Part shown: piece after piece, positions 43,413-54,465 of the stretch | Layout of the letters: every line of letters begins with the position of its first letter | Position numbering within the stretch: position 1 is the first letter of the stretch | Assembly (NCBI GenBank): GCA_023055425.1 | Contig: JALGPY010000002.1 | Location: 136,953,927 to 137,017,926 of the forward strand | From: Linanthus parryae | Lineage: Eukaryota > Streptophyta > Magnoliopsida > Ericales > Polemoniaceae | DNA length: 64,000 nucleotides | Direction: 5' to 3' | Position numbers and translations under genes: made by a program | The notes under the pieces: model-generated | What the model saw: only the letters and a program-made list of their open reading frames with translations | Database searches by the model: none | Told to the model about the DNA's origin: nothing

Positions 43413-44642
43413 GATGATTTGTAGCTATGGGAAAGGGGTTATTTAGAGGCACAAAAGAAGAACGAGAAGAATAAGAAGAAGTATTATTAACAAGATTATA
43501 AGAAGTAGGAAGAGATATATGAGACCCTAAAGGAGAAGAAATAGTTTCATTGTGTCAGATAAAGTTCAAAAGATAATGATGATGTGTTGATGAAGCAATC
43601 ATAGCAACTGGAGGTGGAAAAGAAGAATGTGTAGAAGTAAAGTCTGTAAAGATATGTGTGAATAATCTGTGCACATTACCACATCATGAGGTTCCAAATG
43701 GACAAGTGTAGTGTGATAGGAAAATATATGGTCATATAACTTTACATGTCTGAAATGAAGTGAGTCATGTTATCCAAAAACCTATAAACTTTGGTGTGAG
43801 GACAATAACCCAAGAAAAGACACTATGTAGATCTTTACTGCAATTTGTGTTTTGTGTAAGATTTCAACTAAGAAAAATATCAACAACCAAAAGATTTTAA
43901 GAAGTCATTGTCAGAGAGCTTATTGTACAAAAACAAGAAAGGAGACTTGTTTCCTAGATTGTTGTTAGGACATCTATTAATGAGATAGTTATAAGTATCA
44001 AGTGCCTCAATCTGAATTGAGAAGGAAGGTTGGCTTAATGCAATAGAGATAAAAAAAAAGTTTCAACCAAATGACTATGTCTTCTCTCCACCCCGCCATT
44101 CTTCTCAGGGGTGTGAGAACAAGTGGTTTGGTGAACAACACCTTAACTATGAAGATAGACACCAAAAGCTTCATTGATATATCCCCCTCCCCCATTGTTA
44201 GTTCTGAATATTTTGATAGAAGTGGATAATTGATTTTGAACAAATCAGTTTAAATGTGTGTAGGTGGAGAAGGCATGTGAATTTGTACATCGACCAGAAT
44301 CTTGCAAAATCATCCAAAAACAAGATATACTTTTGAAAACATTTGAGAAATGTAATAGGAATGGGATCACATATACCTAAATGAGCCAAATGAAAAGGTG
44401 TTTGTGTTAGACTAAGAGAGGGAGCGAAAGGAATTTTTTTGCATCTAAGCATCACAAAAAGACCTTGAATACATCTAAAGAGAAATTCACTGACTTGTGA
44501 TGCCTGATCTAAAAAAGAAGTTGTGGTAGTAGACATAACACATCCACCAAACACAGGAGATTGATACTGATCAGACAAGCTGTAGAGTCCATCTCTACAA
44601 TGACCTTGTAGAGTGTAGTCCGAGCTTTATTTTCCTTTAAAG
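43413..44642 (-). pseudogene. copia C0 integrase remnant (right half)
   Basis: On the minus strand, from right to left, the fragments read GHCRDGLYSLSDQYQSP (GAG-pre-integrase), TSIKIFRTNNGGGGYINEAF, HTPEKNGGVERRHSHL and FLGYCPHTKVYRFLDN. These are the integrase core and C-terminal blocks. The second catalytic Asp reads Asn, and frames are broken in many places. The left edge meets X exactly where the left half resumes. Confidence 0.75.
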
Positions 44643-45149
44643 TGTTGAGAATTATTTTTCAATTCGAATTCCGGCCGCAACGGAAGCAGAATACACCACA
44701 TGATTACACACTCAACACACAATTTAGGAGAAGAAAAACAACACAGAAATTTAACGTTGTTCGGTAAGCTGCCTACATCCACAGGAGGAGGAAAATTTCA
44801 CTATATGAATGAGGGAAAACATTGTAGGGGAGAGATAGATCTATCCTTGGACCATGTCAACACGACACTCTCATTCCTCATGGACTACAACCATGACACT
44901 CTAAACTCACACATCCGCTAAAAGATATCTCTCACCAATTCTCTGCTCTACTTAACTTGATTCCTCAATTAGAAATCATGTAAAGTCGCCTATAAATAGG
45001 CCACATTACTTTCTCTCCAAGTAATCCTAATAGCACCAATATTAGAAAATAATCCCAATTAGGAATGCTAATAGATTCCATTTTTCTACTAGTTTTTAAA
45101 ATAATAATTTCATAATATTATCAAAATGCATAATCACGACAAAAACCCA
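44643..45149 (-). repeat. 3' LTR of element Z
   Basis: The left copy, 507 bp, starts TGTTGAGAATT and ends AAACCCA. It aligns throughout with 46713-47214 but with visible divergence, so Z is older than Y or the Angela-like element. Confidence 0.7.
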
Positions 45150-46712
45150 AAAAAGTCCACCTTGGCTTGAATTTTGAAACCACGTGGAAAATTCCTTAGC
45201 TTGCTCGAAGCTCTCCATCGTTGATGTCAATTCTGCGGCATCCGCCATGCTCACCTGAATGGACCGCCATCACACCTTTACCGAGATGCTCTTCACCCCC
45301 TTCTAGCAAACCGCCTCTCACCCTCCACATAGATGCTCTGCACCCCCTTCTATCAAACCGCCTCTCATCACATCGTCGTTCTTGCCACTTGAGCTTCTTC
45401 TCGAAAAACCTACAACTACTGCATAACCTGCACGTTCACCATGCTTTAGCATCTTCACACCTCAACCACTTGTTTCTCCACGCTTTCCTTGAGTGATTTT
45501 CCTTGTGCTGTTGCTTTCATGTTCGACCCTACGACTTCACCATGATGTCTTGCAAATCCACCGCTTTGCATACCTATAATGACCTACCTATCTTCTTTCC
45601 TCGAGTTGCTCAAGATTTGTTGTCACGAACCACACGCAAAGATATCAGGATGCTACCTCGTGCCATGACCTCTTCAACTACGTTCACCACCTCGATCCCT
45701 GTCTTGGAGCTTCTTGTGAATTTCCCTGCAATAGGTACCCACTTCTCTAACCTGACTCCTCTGCAATTGTTGCGTCTCGTGCTCAAAATCACACAAAGCC
45801 TACACTTCTTACCTATGTTGAACAACAGATCCACCTGTACACACACTTCCAAGCCTGCATAGGTTGCCAATCAAATGTCAATTTGTAAAACCGCCTCTAA
45901 ATGACCCCATTGATGAGGCTTGAACTTGATTGACTGTGATCACATCCCGGTGTCTTCGATCTCACCTACCGATATTGATTGATGATGATATTTTTAATCC
46001 ACCCATTATCTCAAAATTCTAGCCATATGGATGAATTCATAATGTCCAAAAACATTAGGTTAGACTCCTAACTCATCCCAATCCAATCTACAGGCACGCC
46101 GTAACCACCCTTAACAAGTTCGGATCGTCGATTCTCGTCGATACGCTGCCCAGTTAGCAATATGAAAATTACATCATTTTTTTTGCAAAATCTGACCTCA
46201 CCAACGCGTCGAGAACGTCGAGAAACCTGTGGTTCGGCTCCTTTTCGAGCCCAATCGGACTTACAAGCAGCTCTGAACACCCATCACAGTTCGGATCACT
46301 CGATCGCGTCTTGACTGCACTTGGACCACCGTAGATGAGCTGCATGGGATAACTCCTGACTTTGACCTCCTGGTATTTAATAGCACATCACGTGCATTCA
46401 CACAACATATCATGAACCTTCCCTTCATTGCTTTCTTCTTATCGTTTTTTCCTTTCTTATTCCTTTACTTTTTCTTCCGATTATCAAAAGTTTCCCAAAG
46501 AAAGAAAAACAAAAATTCCGACTCGTACCTTAAGCTGCTTCTCTCTGCCCACGCCCAGCCATGAGCTCATACAGCTTCCAATTTGTACAACAAGCAACAA
46601 CATGAAACAAATTCACGTCGATTAATTTTTTTCAATTCTTGTTCTATAATTTCCATCATCTTCCTTGCTCAGCGTGCTCCACCTAGATCGTGAAACACGC
46701 TCTAAAATCACT

Positions 46713-47214
46713 TGTAAATTATATGTCAATTTATATTCCCGCCGCAATGGAAGCAAAAATACGCCACACGATCACACATTTTAACACACACAATTTAGGA
46801 GAAACTAATGAAACAATAATTTAAATTGGTTCGGCAAATTGCCTACATGAACGGGAGGAGGAGAATTTCACTATATCAATGAGGAAATTCATCGCAGGGG
46901 AGAGACATCTCAAACTGTGTAGCACGTGAACACGACACACTCATTGCTCATGGACTACAAACACGAAACCCTAAACTGACACATCCACACAAAGATATCT
47001 CTCATCAATACTCTACTCAACTCAATTGACTCCTTAAGTAGAACTCTTGTTGAGTCGCCTATATATAGGCCACATTAGTTGCTATCCAAGTAATCCTAAT
47101 AGCACTAATATTAAGAAATAACCCCAATTAGTAATTCTAGTAGAATCCATATGTCTAATAGTTTCCAAAAACAATATTTCTTAATATTCCAAAACACATA
47201 ATCAAGACAACCCA
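46713..47214 (-). repeat. 5' LTR of element Z
   Basis: The right copy starts TGTAAATT and ends CAACCCA. A TATATATAGG motif near 47058 corresponds to CTATAAATAGG near 44991 in the other copy, read on either strand. Confidence 0.7.
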
Positions 47215-47990
47215 ATAGATAGCAAATCTCGATGCATCAAAGACAATAAATCAATCATTATCTGAGATAAATTGAAAAACATAAAAGAGACTAGTGTAGA
47301 TAGAGGGTGAGTAAACAGCATTAGAGAGGCTAAAAGAATCGAAAGAGAGTGGGAGATTACCATAACCAGTTACGGGAATAGGCAATATTTCCCCACTACC
47401 AAATATGACCAAGTCAGCGCTATTTTACGGTTTAGAGACATGGAGGATAGCTAGGTTATTCGTAATATGTTGCGGTGCACCAATATCAATGCACCGGGTT
47501 CTTTGTTGCTGTGTAGGATGAGGTTATGAAGCAGCTCGAGCAATAGTATTGTAAATAGAAGTGGCCATGAATGCAGCAGGTGACCTTGGTTTCATGTGAC
47601 TTTGGAACTTGTTAGGATAAGTTCTAAATCAACAATACCTAGCAGTATGTCTGGTTTTGTTGTAAATTTGACATACCACCACATCAGATACATGAGTGGT
47701 CAGTAGACTAGTTGGAGTGTTTCTTTGACCAAAGGCATAGGACTGACCATTGTACCTTTGTGAACCAAACTACTACACACATATTTGTTAGAGTCCGTCG
47801 CACCATTTCATGACCAAAAACCTTGGTAACGAGGCTTAAATATATGTGGCTTGTGTAATATGAGCTTGTAATACAGAAAAAATATGTGATTTTTTTGCAA
47901 CAGTTGTCTGAATGACTGGTTTATCAATTGATAGGAAGGAACTAGGCAATCAATAGATCCTTAGGGTCTTTAGATGTTTCCTGATGTAGT
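47215..47990 (-). pseudogene. copia C0 protease, zinc knuckle and gag end
   Basis: The minus strand reads RYNGQSYAFGQRNTPTSLL, then CQIYNKTRHTARYC and CIDIGAPQHITNNLAILHV (protease, with DIGA where DTGA is expected). It then continues with IPVTGYGNLPL and SDND-FIVFDASRF up to element Z. The knuckle keeps C, H and C but reads Tyr for the second Cys. Similarity fades near 47990. Confidence 0.7.
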
Positions 47991-48711
47991 ACTAAAACGT
48001 GCTATCTTTAAGCTACGTATGTCGGGTACTAGCATAAGTGCTTATCTCTCGAATTCGCACAATTCTGATGATCAACCCTATCCTCTTGGCCACTTCTTCT
48101 CACGTCACCTATCAGTTCTTAATGATTTGGGAGTGAATTCTTGTTCTCTTTCGTATCCAGTGCTAGTCACTCTCGTATACTCCTCTAGGTTACAAGCAAT
48201 CCGATGTGTACATGCCATTCATGCATGATATAAAGAACACAACGAGAATTCTAACTATGATAAAAAATAATCTTTGATCTATAATCCAAAATAAGTCATT
48301 GTTCATGAACTCTCGGTGCTGTACTTCTCATCATTAACGTGTGACAATAAGCCTAGCTTAAAGTTACACATTAAAATGAAGAACATCGAAGTTAATTTAG
48401 TAATCCAACATGAATCAATAGCCAAAATCCTGAAAACATCTATCATAACCCTAGGTTCACCGTAGTAAATGTCATATTATCTATACAATTGATAAAGAGA
48501 AGAAGAAAGAGTGATCAAACGACAGAAAATCAAACCTATGCTGTACAAAATATTCAATCCTTGCACTCGAGATCCAAAGCTGCTTCCCGTATGTGAATTA
48601 TGAGTTTCACCAGTTCATAGGTCGTATATTAGTCACCCAGATGTTTCCATGCTAGTATTTTAGAAAAATTATTGTGCAACTGTCCTAGTTAAATAGTGCG
48701 AGCTGATTCCT
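47991..48711. other. Unassigned repeat-like DNA
   Basis: No gene is visible. The stretch begins at the end of copia C0 similarity. A 84-codon open frame at 47974-48228 has no motif. The text resembles decayed transposon interior, but no ends or conserved frame were found. Confidence 0.4.
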
Positions 48712-49325
48712 GCTTGTGCAAGATCCTGACTGATCGTGCGACCTGAGTTTATGATCGTGCGAGTTGGATCTGATCGTGTGATATCATGTTTGTACTACAC
48801 GAGTTCCTGTATGTCAGACTTGCTCAAAATTTACTCTGCAGCATCTGTTCCACCTCCTATTCATACGATTTCATGGGAAAACTCGTACAATTTCCTTCCT
48901 AGAACTCCTGCAACTTCAACTGTACGACTTATTCTCTTCTCAGACCCAAATCATATGAGTTATTAAGGGTTCTCTCATGATTTCCTAATGAAATTCCTTC
49001 CTCATATTCTCCTTCGAATCCTCTTTCCTGTTTTCCTTGTCCTCTTTTCGATCTTTTTCAATAACGATGTTTGTTTCCGCATACCGAATCGATCACCTAG
49101 ATCCTGACTGATCAGGCGACATGAGGTTCTGATCGTGCGAGTTGGATCTGATAGTGCGTGATCCTGTTTCTACTTGCACCAGTTCCTATATGTCAGACTT
49201 TCTCTAAACCATTATGTAATATCTGTTTCCACCTCCTACTCATACGAGTTCCTGGGAAAACTCGTACGAGTTCATGTCCCATAAGTCCTGCAACTTCAAC
49301 TCCACAATTGATTCTCTTCTAGCTA
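48712..49325. repeat. Two 220 bp direct repeats
   Basis: About 48720-48945 and 49100-49320 share GATCCTGACTGATC, GATCGTGCGAGTTGGATCTGA, TATGTCAGACTT and CTGCAACTTCAACT in order. Both contain short CGTGCGA/CGTACGA words. They lie in what looks like the interior of a family A-like LTR element, on the internal side of its primer site. Confidence 0.65.
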
Positions 49326-49700
49326 TGAATTTCACGGATTGTGAAACCCTAACTCTATAGATCCACCTTGATATAGGAACACCGATCACCTAAGCTCTGA
49401 TACTTGTTTTTTATAACCTGGGTACTGCGAGCTAAGACAATGCAAACACGAGATATAACGTGGTTCACTAGCGATTAACCAGCTACCTCCACAACCCAAA
49501 ACCCTAGTTTTATTAAGAGAACACACATGAATACAAGCCACAATTGTAAGAGCACGACTTAGATCCTCTATATAGACATATAGGACCGACTTACTGCCCA
49601 AGACATCCCTAACGGCCCTAGAACGGACTAGGAAACAAATCAACCAAACCTTACTAGTGTCATTCGCATGAATGTTATGTCCTTCCATACGGCTCATACG
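49326..49700 (-). mobile_element. Family A LTR fragment with internal end, minus strand
   Basis: AGCTATGAATTTCAC..GATTGTGAAACCCTA and the following text match 1455-1539 of element A. AAGCTCTGATACTTG (about 49392-49406) is the mutated primer site. The LTR starts near 49407 and contains ATATAACGTGGTTCACTAG and TCCACAACCCAAAACCC as in element A. The far end is uncertain. Confidence 0.6.
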
Positions 49701-50957
49701 TGCGAAATCCCTCTTCCTTTATTTCTAAAGGGTAGTGTGTCATGCAGCTTCCTTCATCGTCCGCTGGCCCGTCGCTTTGCCTTGCTTCATCTCAAAATCC
49801 TCGCCAAGCTTTCGCAGTCCATTCAAGGAACATTTGAACTGTTTGTTTAGAAGCGTGTACCATGAAACGTAGTTGGCTCGAATCTGGCGCGATATGTTTC
49901 TGGCGAGCAATTGGGTGCATCAAAGGAAACTGGGGCACAATCTGGCACGACAATCTATTTGGGGACGCATTAATGGTGCATTAGGTCCGAGAAACATCTG
50001 ACACTTATCGTGGTACATCTTTCAGGAGCAAGTGGGCACATCGGGAATGCATTATATCCTGCCTCAGTGATTACATTCGAGTCTAGTTTGGGGTGGTGCA
50101 CTTTTCTATGTTTCCATAAGTGCATCCGCATCGGGCGCATTCGTTGTAGGGACAACATGGAAGTCGGAGCAACAGTTTGGCAATTATGGGTTGCATTATA
50201 GTTGTGGAAAATCTGTTTGGGGAAGCATGCTCGTTTATAATTCTAGGATTTTCATCTGTTTCTGGATTGGGGAGAAGAATAGTTTTGGTTTTCTAGGGCG
50301 TTGAAACAAGGTGGAGATTTGTTGGAATGATTCAAAGCCAGCAACATTTGGTAAAGCAACGAAGTAACGAAGCAATAGGGGAAACCCACTGCCCTTTTGC
50401 ACAAATGGAATAGGCCATTCACACAAATGCTTTCATGCAAAGGGATGGGCCTTTCGTGCGAAAGGTTTCGGGACTGGGGCGATTCGTTTTGTTTCCAAGT
50501 CCGTTTTGAAAGGTTCTTTGATGTTTCTTAGGCTCCAAGTCGGTATGATAGTATATATTGCTAGAGTCGCGTCTTTGCGTTGGGTGTGTGTTGTAATCGG
50601 GTTATCTATGAATAAAAGTATTGGGGTAGGGAAGCGGCGAAGCTAGGAAATCAAGGCAGCCGGGGTAATAATTGATAGAGAGGGGAATAACTATAATTAT
50701 TAATTTCAAGGGGAAAAATAGTATATTTTGTAAGGGTTATTCATTAAATATCTAGAATATTAGGGGTGCTAGTGGAAATTTTCAAAACTCATGGGGGCAA
50801 GTGCCACCCCTTGCCCCCACATGGCTCCGCCCCTGGGTTTTGGCCGTGGAGGTAGCTAGCATATTAGTTAGTGAATCTGTTAGTGAACCACCTTAAATTT
50901 AACTATCGTTCTTGATTATTCGTTATCTTTCTTGCTTGAATACCCCATGTTTTAACA
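49701..50957 (+). mobile_element. Family A-type fragment, plus strand, with 3' LTR
   Basis: AAGGTGGAGATT at 50308-50319 is the family purine tract. An LTR follows from TGTTGGAATG (50320) to TTTTAACA (50957). Its last part reads GTGGAGGTAGCTAGC and AGTGAACCACCTTAAA, the reverse complement of the block in element A. Before it, 49861-50300 is made of repeated GGCGCGA/GGTGCATTA/GGGCGCATTC words without a frame. The 5' LTR is missing. It faces the fragment at 49326 in the opposite direction. Confidence 0.6.
50632..50835. mobile_element. Small DNA-transposon-like insert
   Basis: The left end AAGCGGCGAAGCTAGG is an imperfect inverted copy of the right end CATGGCTCCGCCCCTG. It interrupts the family A LTR between TAAAAGTATTGGGG and GGTTTTGGCCGTGGAGG. 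The ending GGCTCCGCCCCTG is a common terminus of non-autonomous plant elements. The target duplication is unclear. Confidence 0.5.
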
Positions 50958-51429
50958 ATATGTATGGTAAAGGAACAAACTAAAGCTAAATTTCTCATTA
51001 ATACTTGTCCATGCGAGAATTCAGAATTTACATCATTGCTACAACAAAACGATCAACTACTTCGGTTTCAAACATTATATACATCGGCTATCCTGGGAAA
51101 GGAAACTCAGTCACAGGAGCCGAGACGAGAGCTCAAGATATGAATTGACTTTGTTAACTTCAGGAAAGTAGTCTCACACCACTAGAGCTAAGATAAATGC
51201 TGTAGAATATTCGTCCACTTTGTCACCTTGAGGAATGTGCACAAAGCACTCAGTCAAAATAAAAATGAATGAAAAAAAATCCTATCCAAGGAGCAACATC
51301 ATAGGAATCGAACTCTTGATTGGCCAAATAAACCAAGGGGAAACAAACACAGTCCAAAGTACCACAATCAGAATCATCATCAATCAGAGCTTTCATGCAA
51401 GAAATGAAACCGTTCTAAAATTAAATTGA
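50958..51429. other. Intergenic stretch, perhaps 3' flank of the F-box-like fragment
   Basis: AT-rich, no coding frame or repeat boundary recognised. It lies downstream of the minus-strand F-box-associated-like sequence and could be its old 3' UTR. Confidence 0.3.
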
Positions 51430-51940
51430 TGCCCCCTTTACTCAGCTGATCAGCAACAGTTCGAAGCTGGGTCTTTTCGACATTGGTCAGAGTGAACGCC
51501 TCCTGGACCTTAGCCGGCGCGAGTTTAACATAAGTAAAAAGGACCGTCTCATATGACCTCGTACATATAATCACTCATTTACCCCCACAATTATCATACT
51601 ATTTTTATCACTATAAACATGTTTAATTCTTTGTTTCAATGGAGACGAACTCTTTGGTAAAGTAATTAGGATCCCCCTGAAACTTCTCATTCTCAAATGA
51701 TAGAAGTGTAAACCAAGACAGTCGTACGATTCCCACTGCAGTAGTCTTGTATTGGGAACGAGCAACTTTCTCTTGTGTATATGCTATTTGAGGGTAAAGG
51801 ACACATCAACTCTTCCCATGGCGTCGGAAAATTCATAGTCTCCATGACCCAAACCTGGTTGTGATAGTCCTCCAACATCCAAAATTCCAACATATTCTTC
51901 CCCAAAACATGTTCATAATACACTGCACTTAACAATCATC
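51430..51940 (-). pseudogene. F-box-associated-domain-like fragment
   Basis: On the minus strand the frame from 51935 contains YYEHVLGKNMLEFWMLEDYH and VWVMETMNFPTPWEEL, wording like the FBA region of plant F-box proteins (hydrophobic-W-[ML]-x-DY and W-x-x-L). The frame shifts near 51770. A second frame gives YDCLGLHFYHLRMRSFRGIL up to a stop near 51571. No F-box motif is present because the 5' part is cut off at the copia B0 junction near 51945. Assignment is by resemblance only. Confidence 0.4.
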
Positions 51941-52037
51941 CCTAGTTCGAAGCTTCTTAGACTCTCTAGCCATGTGGTCTTTATGGAACATGAGATGTTC
52001 TCTACAGTTTTTTCCTTCGATGCTTCCACCACTGTTG

Positions 52038-53439
52038 TGTTGGAATTGTGACCTAGAGGAGGCAATCAATTTATTGTGCCATTTATATTGACTTACTATT
52101 CATTGTTTTATTGATATGGAGATATGTTAGAATGAATGAAGTCCTTATAATGTAAATGTTATATCCTTATATATCCCTAGTCGTTTATATTTATTAGTAG
52201 GACGATCAACTATATACTAATATGTGGGTAGGTTGATATGGAGATATCAAGTTTGGCAAATGGGTATGCATTAGAGGTAATGGCATACTGGAATGACCCA
52301 CCACGAGAAGGCTACATATAAGTTATGTAAAAGTCACAAGTGCTTCTCGTAGTGACAATCGTATTAAGGTCCTTAGACTTGAAGCCACTAGATAGTCTAG
52401 TTGCGGAGTATTGTTTTTTGATATCGCCAAACACCACGCCGTGACTGGGTGGTAATAAAGGTGGTTATCAGAAAAAAATAGGAAGCAAGATTAGGATGTA
52501 GATAGGATTTTTCCTTCCCACATAACGGGAGAAAATATCCACGGCCACTCGAGTGGTAGTGCTTATAGAATGTCTGGCCAAACTTTGATAAATAAATATT
52601 GGATATTGATGTTATCTGCATGGATAAGCCTATTCCCAGGATCGAGAAACTATGGATTGGATATACGATTGTGACTTGTATGTCTCGTGTCCAATCCGGA
52701 TATAGAGACAAAGGGATATACGATACGGTAACATTGTTCACAATTTTTCTCGAATCATTGACTATTTCTATTAGTTGGATGACCTAGAAGTGTTGCTAGA
52801 CACCGCTCTACGTTAGTAATTGTTACTACCAACTAAGTATATACCTATGGGGTCACACGCCCTATGGATTAAACTGGACTTGGGATTTAATTAGTGGGAC
52901 TAATTAAATAGAAGGATCAATACCCAACCACAAGAAAACTTAGTAGGACTAATTTGCAAGGTGGACTAATCCGTGTATGGATCTGATTAGTATTGGGGCT
53001 AATATGTAGTTAATAAGGAGTTATTAACTATATAAGGGAACTCCTAGCTTGTTTTCTCATAAGTGCATCATTATTGAGTGAGAGAAAAAAGCAAGAAGAT
53101 ATCAAGATACTAGGGCCGCAACCCTAGCCGCCCGCCCGCCCCGACCCATCGGCCACAAAGAGGCGCAGCCTCTTTGGTCCTCGTTGTGCGTGATCTTCTT
53201 CTTCCTCCTTCCTCCTGTTTCTAGAACATAGACGTTGGAAGGACTCTGGTGCAATCCTAGGCGTGGATATTCATAGAGACGTGGATAGCATTCTACGGGG
53301 AGTGATCTTTCAGACAAACAAGGTACACAACGATTCTACGCTTACCACGTTATGATGGCTTGTCCTGCGATTCATGGAGGGTCTTAAACTGAATTAGTTT
53401 ATTGTTTTTCCGATGCATAATCCGTATCAAAACCCTAAA
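52038..53439 (+). mobile_element. Solo LTR of an Angela-related copia
   Basis: This 1402 bp block from TGTTGGAATTGTGACC to AAAACCCTAAA aligns along its length with the LTRs at 13934 and 21555, for example ATAACGGGAG and TAGTGCTTATAGAATGTCTGGCCA. TGTTG flanks both sides (52033-52037 and 53440-53444), a perfect 5 bp duplication. A TATA box TATATAAG is at 53029-53036. No internal sequence remains, so it formed by LTR-LTR recombination. It is clearly more diverged than the two LTRs of the full element are from each other. Confidence 0.88.
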
Positions 53440-53444
53440 TGTTG

Positions 53445-54465
53445 AACATCCACACCTTACAGATCCATCCTTTGATCCATTATTCGAGGATTATCGACAG
53501 TTCTTTTCATCTCAGACTCCTCCTCGAAATTTTTTTATTGATGAAGTTATCTCCCCTGTTCCTTCTCCTTCCCGGTTATACATGATCATGTTCCTGCTTC
53601 GCATGCTCCCTTTACTGTTCCTGCTCCAGCTACACATGGTCATGTTCTAGGTTCGCATGCTCCTGTTACTCTTCCTTCTCTAGATCCGGCTCCACAAGCT
53701 CCAACTTTGGTTTCTGATTCTGAAGATGTTGCCTCCTCAGATCCTGAGAGTAACATAGACGAGTCTGATTCTTCTACAGTTCGTCAGTCCACCAGAGAAC
53801 GCAGAAAACCTATTCGGCTTCATGATTACGTCACTTCTGCTATCGTTCATCATCATGAACCACAATCCTATCGGGAAGCTAACTCTGATCCTATATGGCG
53901 AAAAACAATGCAAGATGAGTTGGATACTTTTGCATGAACTCATACTTGGGACTTGGTTTCATTACCTTCTTGTAAGACTGCAGTAGGGCGCAGGTGGGGT
54001 TATAAGATCAAGACTGGGTCTGATGGTTCCATTGAGAGATATAAGACTCGACTAGTAGCTAGATGTTTCACACAGGAGTATGGTATTGACTATGAGGAGA
54101 CCTTTTCTCCAGTTGCTCGACAAACCTCGGTTTGCACTCGGATTGTTGTAGCTATTCGACGTTAGACCTTGTTTCTGATGGATGTTAAGAATGCATTTCA
54201 TAACGGTGATCTTACTCAGGTGGTTTATATGAAACCTCCCCATCTTTTTGATGTTCACACCTCACATGTATGTCTCTTACGCCGTGCATTATATGGTCTG
54301 AAGCAAGTTCCTCTGACTTGGTTTGATAAGTTCAGTTCTACTATGCTTCAGCTTGGGTTCTCCTCTAGTGCTTATGACTCAGCTCTTTTCATTCGTCATA
54401 CGAATAATGGAATTATTCTCTTGTTAATATATGTTGATGATATGATCATTACTAGGGATGATCTC
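53445..54465 (+). pseudogene. copia B0 reverse transcriptase, N-terminal two thirds
   Basis: A serine/proline linker and TRERRKPIRLHDYV lead to IWRKTMQDELDTF, a stop, then TWDLVSLPSCKTAVGRRWGY, YDYEETFSPVAR-type YEETFSPVAR, a second stop, FLMDVKNAFHNGDL, LYGLKQVPLTWFDKF and catalytic IYVDDMIITRDD. The gypsy element enters four codons after the catalytic pair. Two in-frame stops (53935, 54163) make it inactive. Confidence 0.85.

Larger units (their letters stand above)
44643..47214 (-). mobile_element. Non-coding LTR element Z, minus strand
   Basis: Direct repeats 44643-45149 and 46713-47214 share GCCGCAA[CT]GGAAGCA, CAATTTAGGAGAA, GGAGGAGGA[AG]AATTTCACTATAT and later blocks in order. Ends are TG...CCCA. 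On the minus strand a decayed primer site precedes (GCTCTAAAATCAC at 46699-46711 against GCTCTGATACCA), and a purine tract lies at the other LTR (complement of about 45151-45166). The 1.56 kb interior has no gag or pol. It shows a 50-60 bp duplicated unit (GATGCTCT[TG]CACCCCCTTCTA near 45281 and 45330). Its layout parallels element A. No target duplication was recognised. Confidence 0.7.
10331..47990 (-). mobile_element. Decayed copia element C0, split into two halves 30 kb apart
   Basis: Minus-strand copia protein remnants run in order across both sides of the insertion at 12881-43407. Zinc knuckle and protease are at 47950-47215, integrase at 44642-43413, and reverse transcriptase and RNase H at 12875-10620. 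The LTR is at 10596-10331. The right half ends in the integrase C-terminal region and the left half begins just before the reverse transcriptase, so the two halves abut perfectly once the insert is removed. The CATAT duplication at the junctions confirms it. The 5' LTR and most of gag are missing; homology ends near 47990. Every domain carries stops and shifts. Confidence 0.8.

Noticed and set aside
46700..47220. A 5 bp target duplication for element Z
   Set aside because: TAAAG on the left and ATAGA on the right do not match, and shifting the ends by a few bases does not help.
49326..50957. The two opposed family A fragments as the LTRs of a single element
   Set aside because: They are in opposite orientation, and each has its own internal flank (primer site on one, purine tract on the other).
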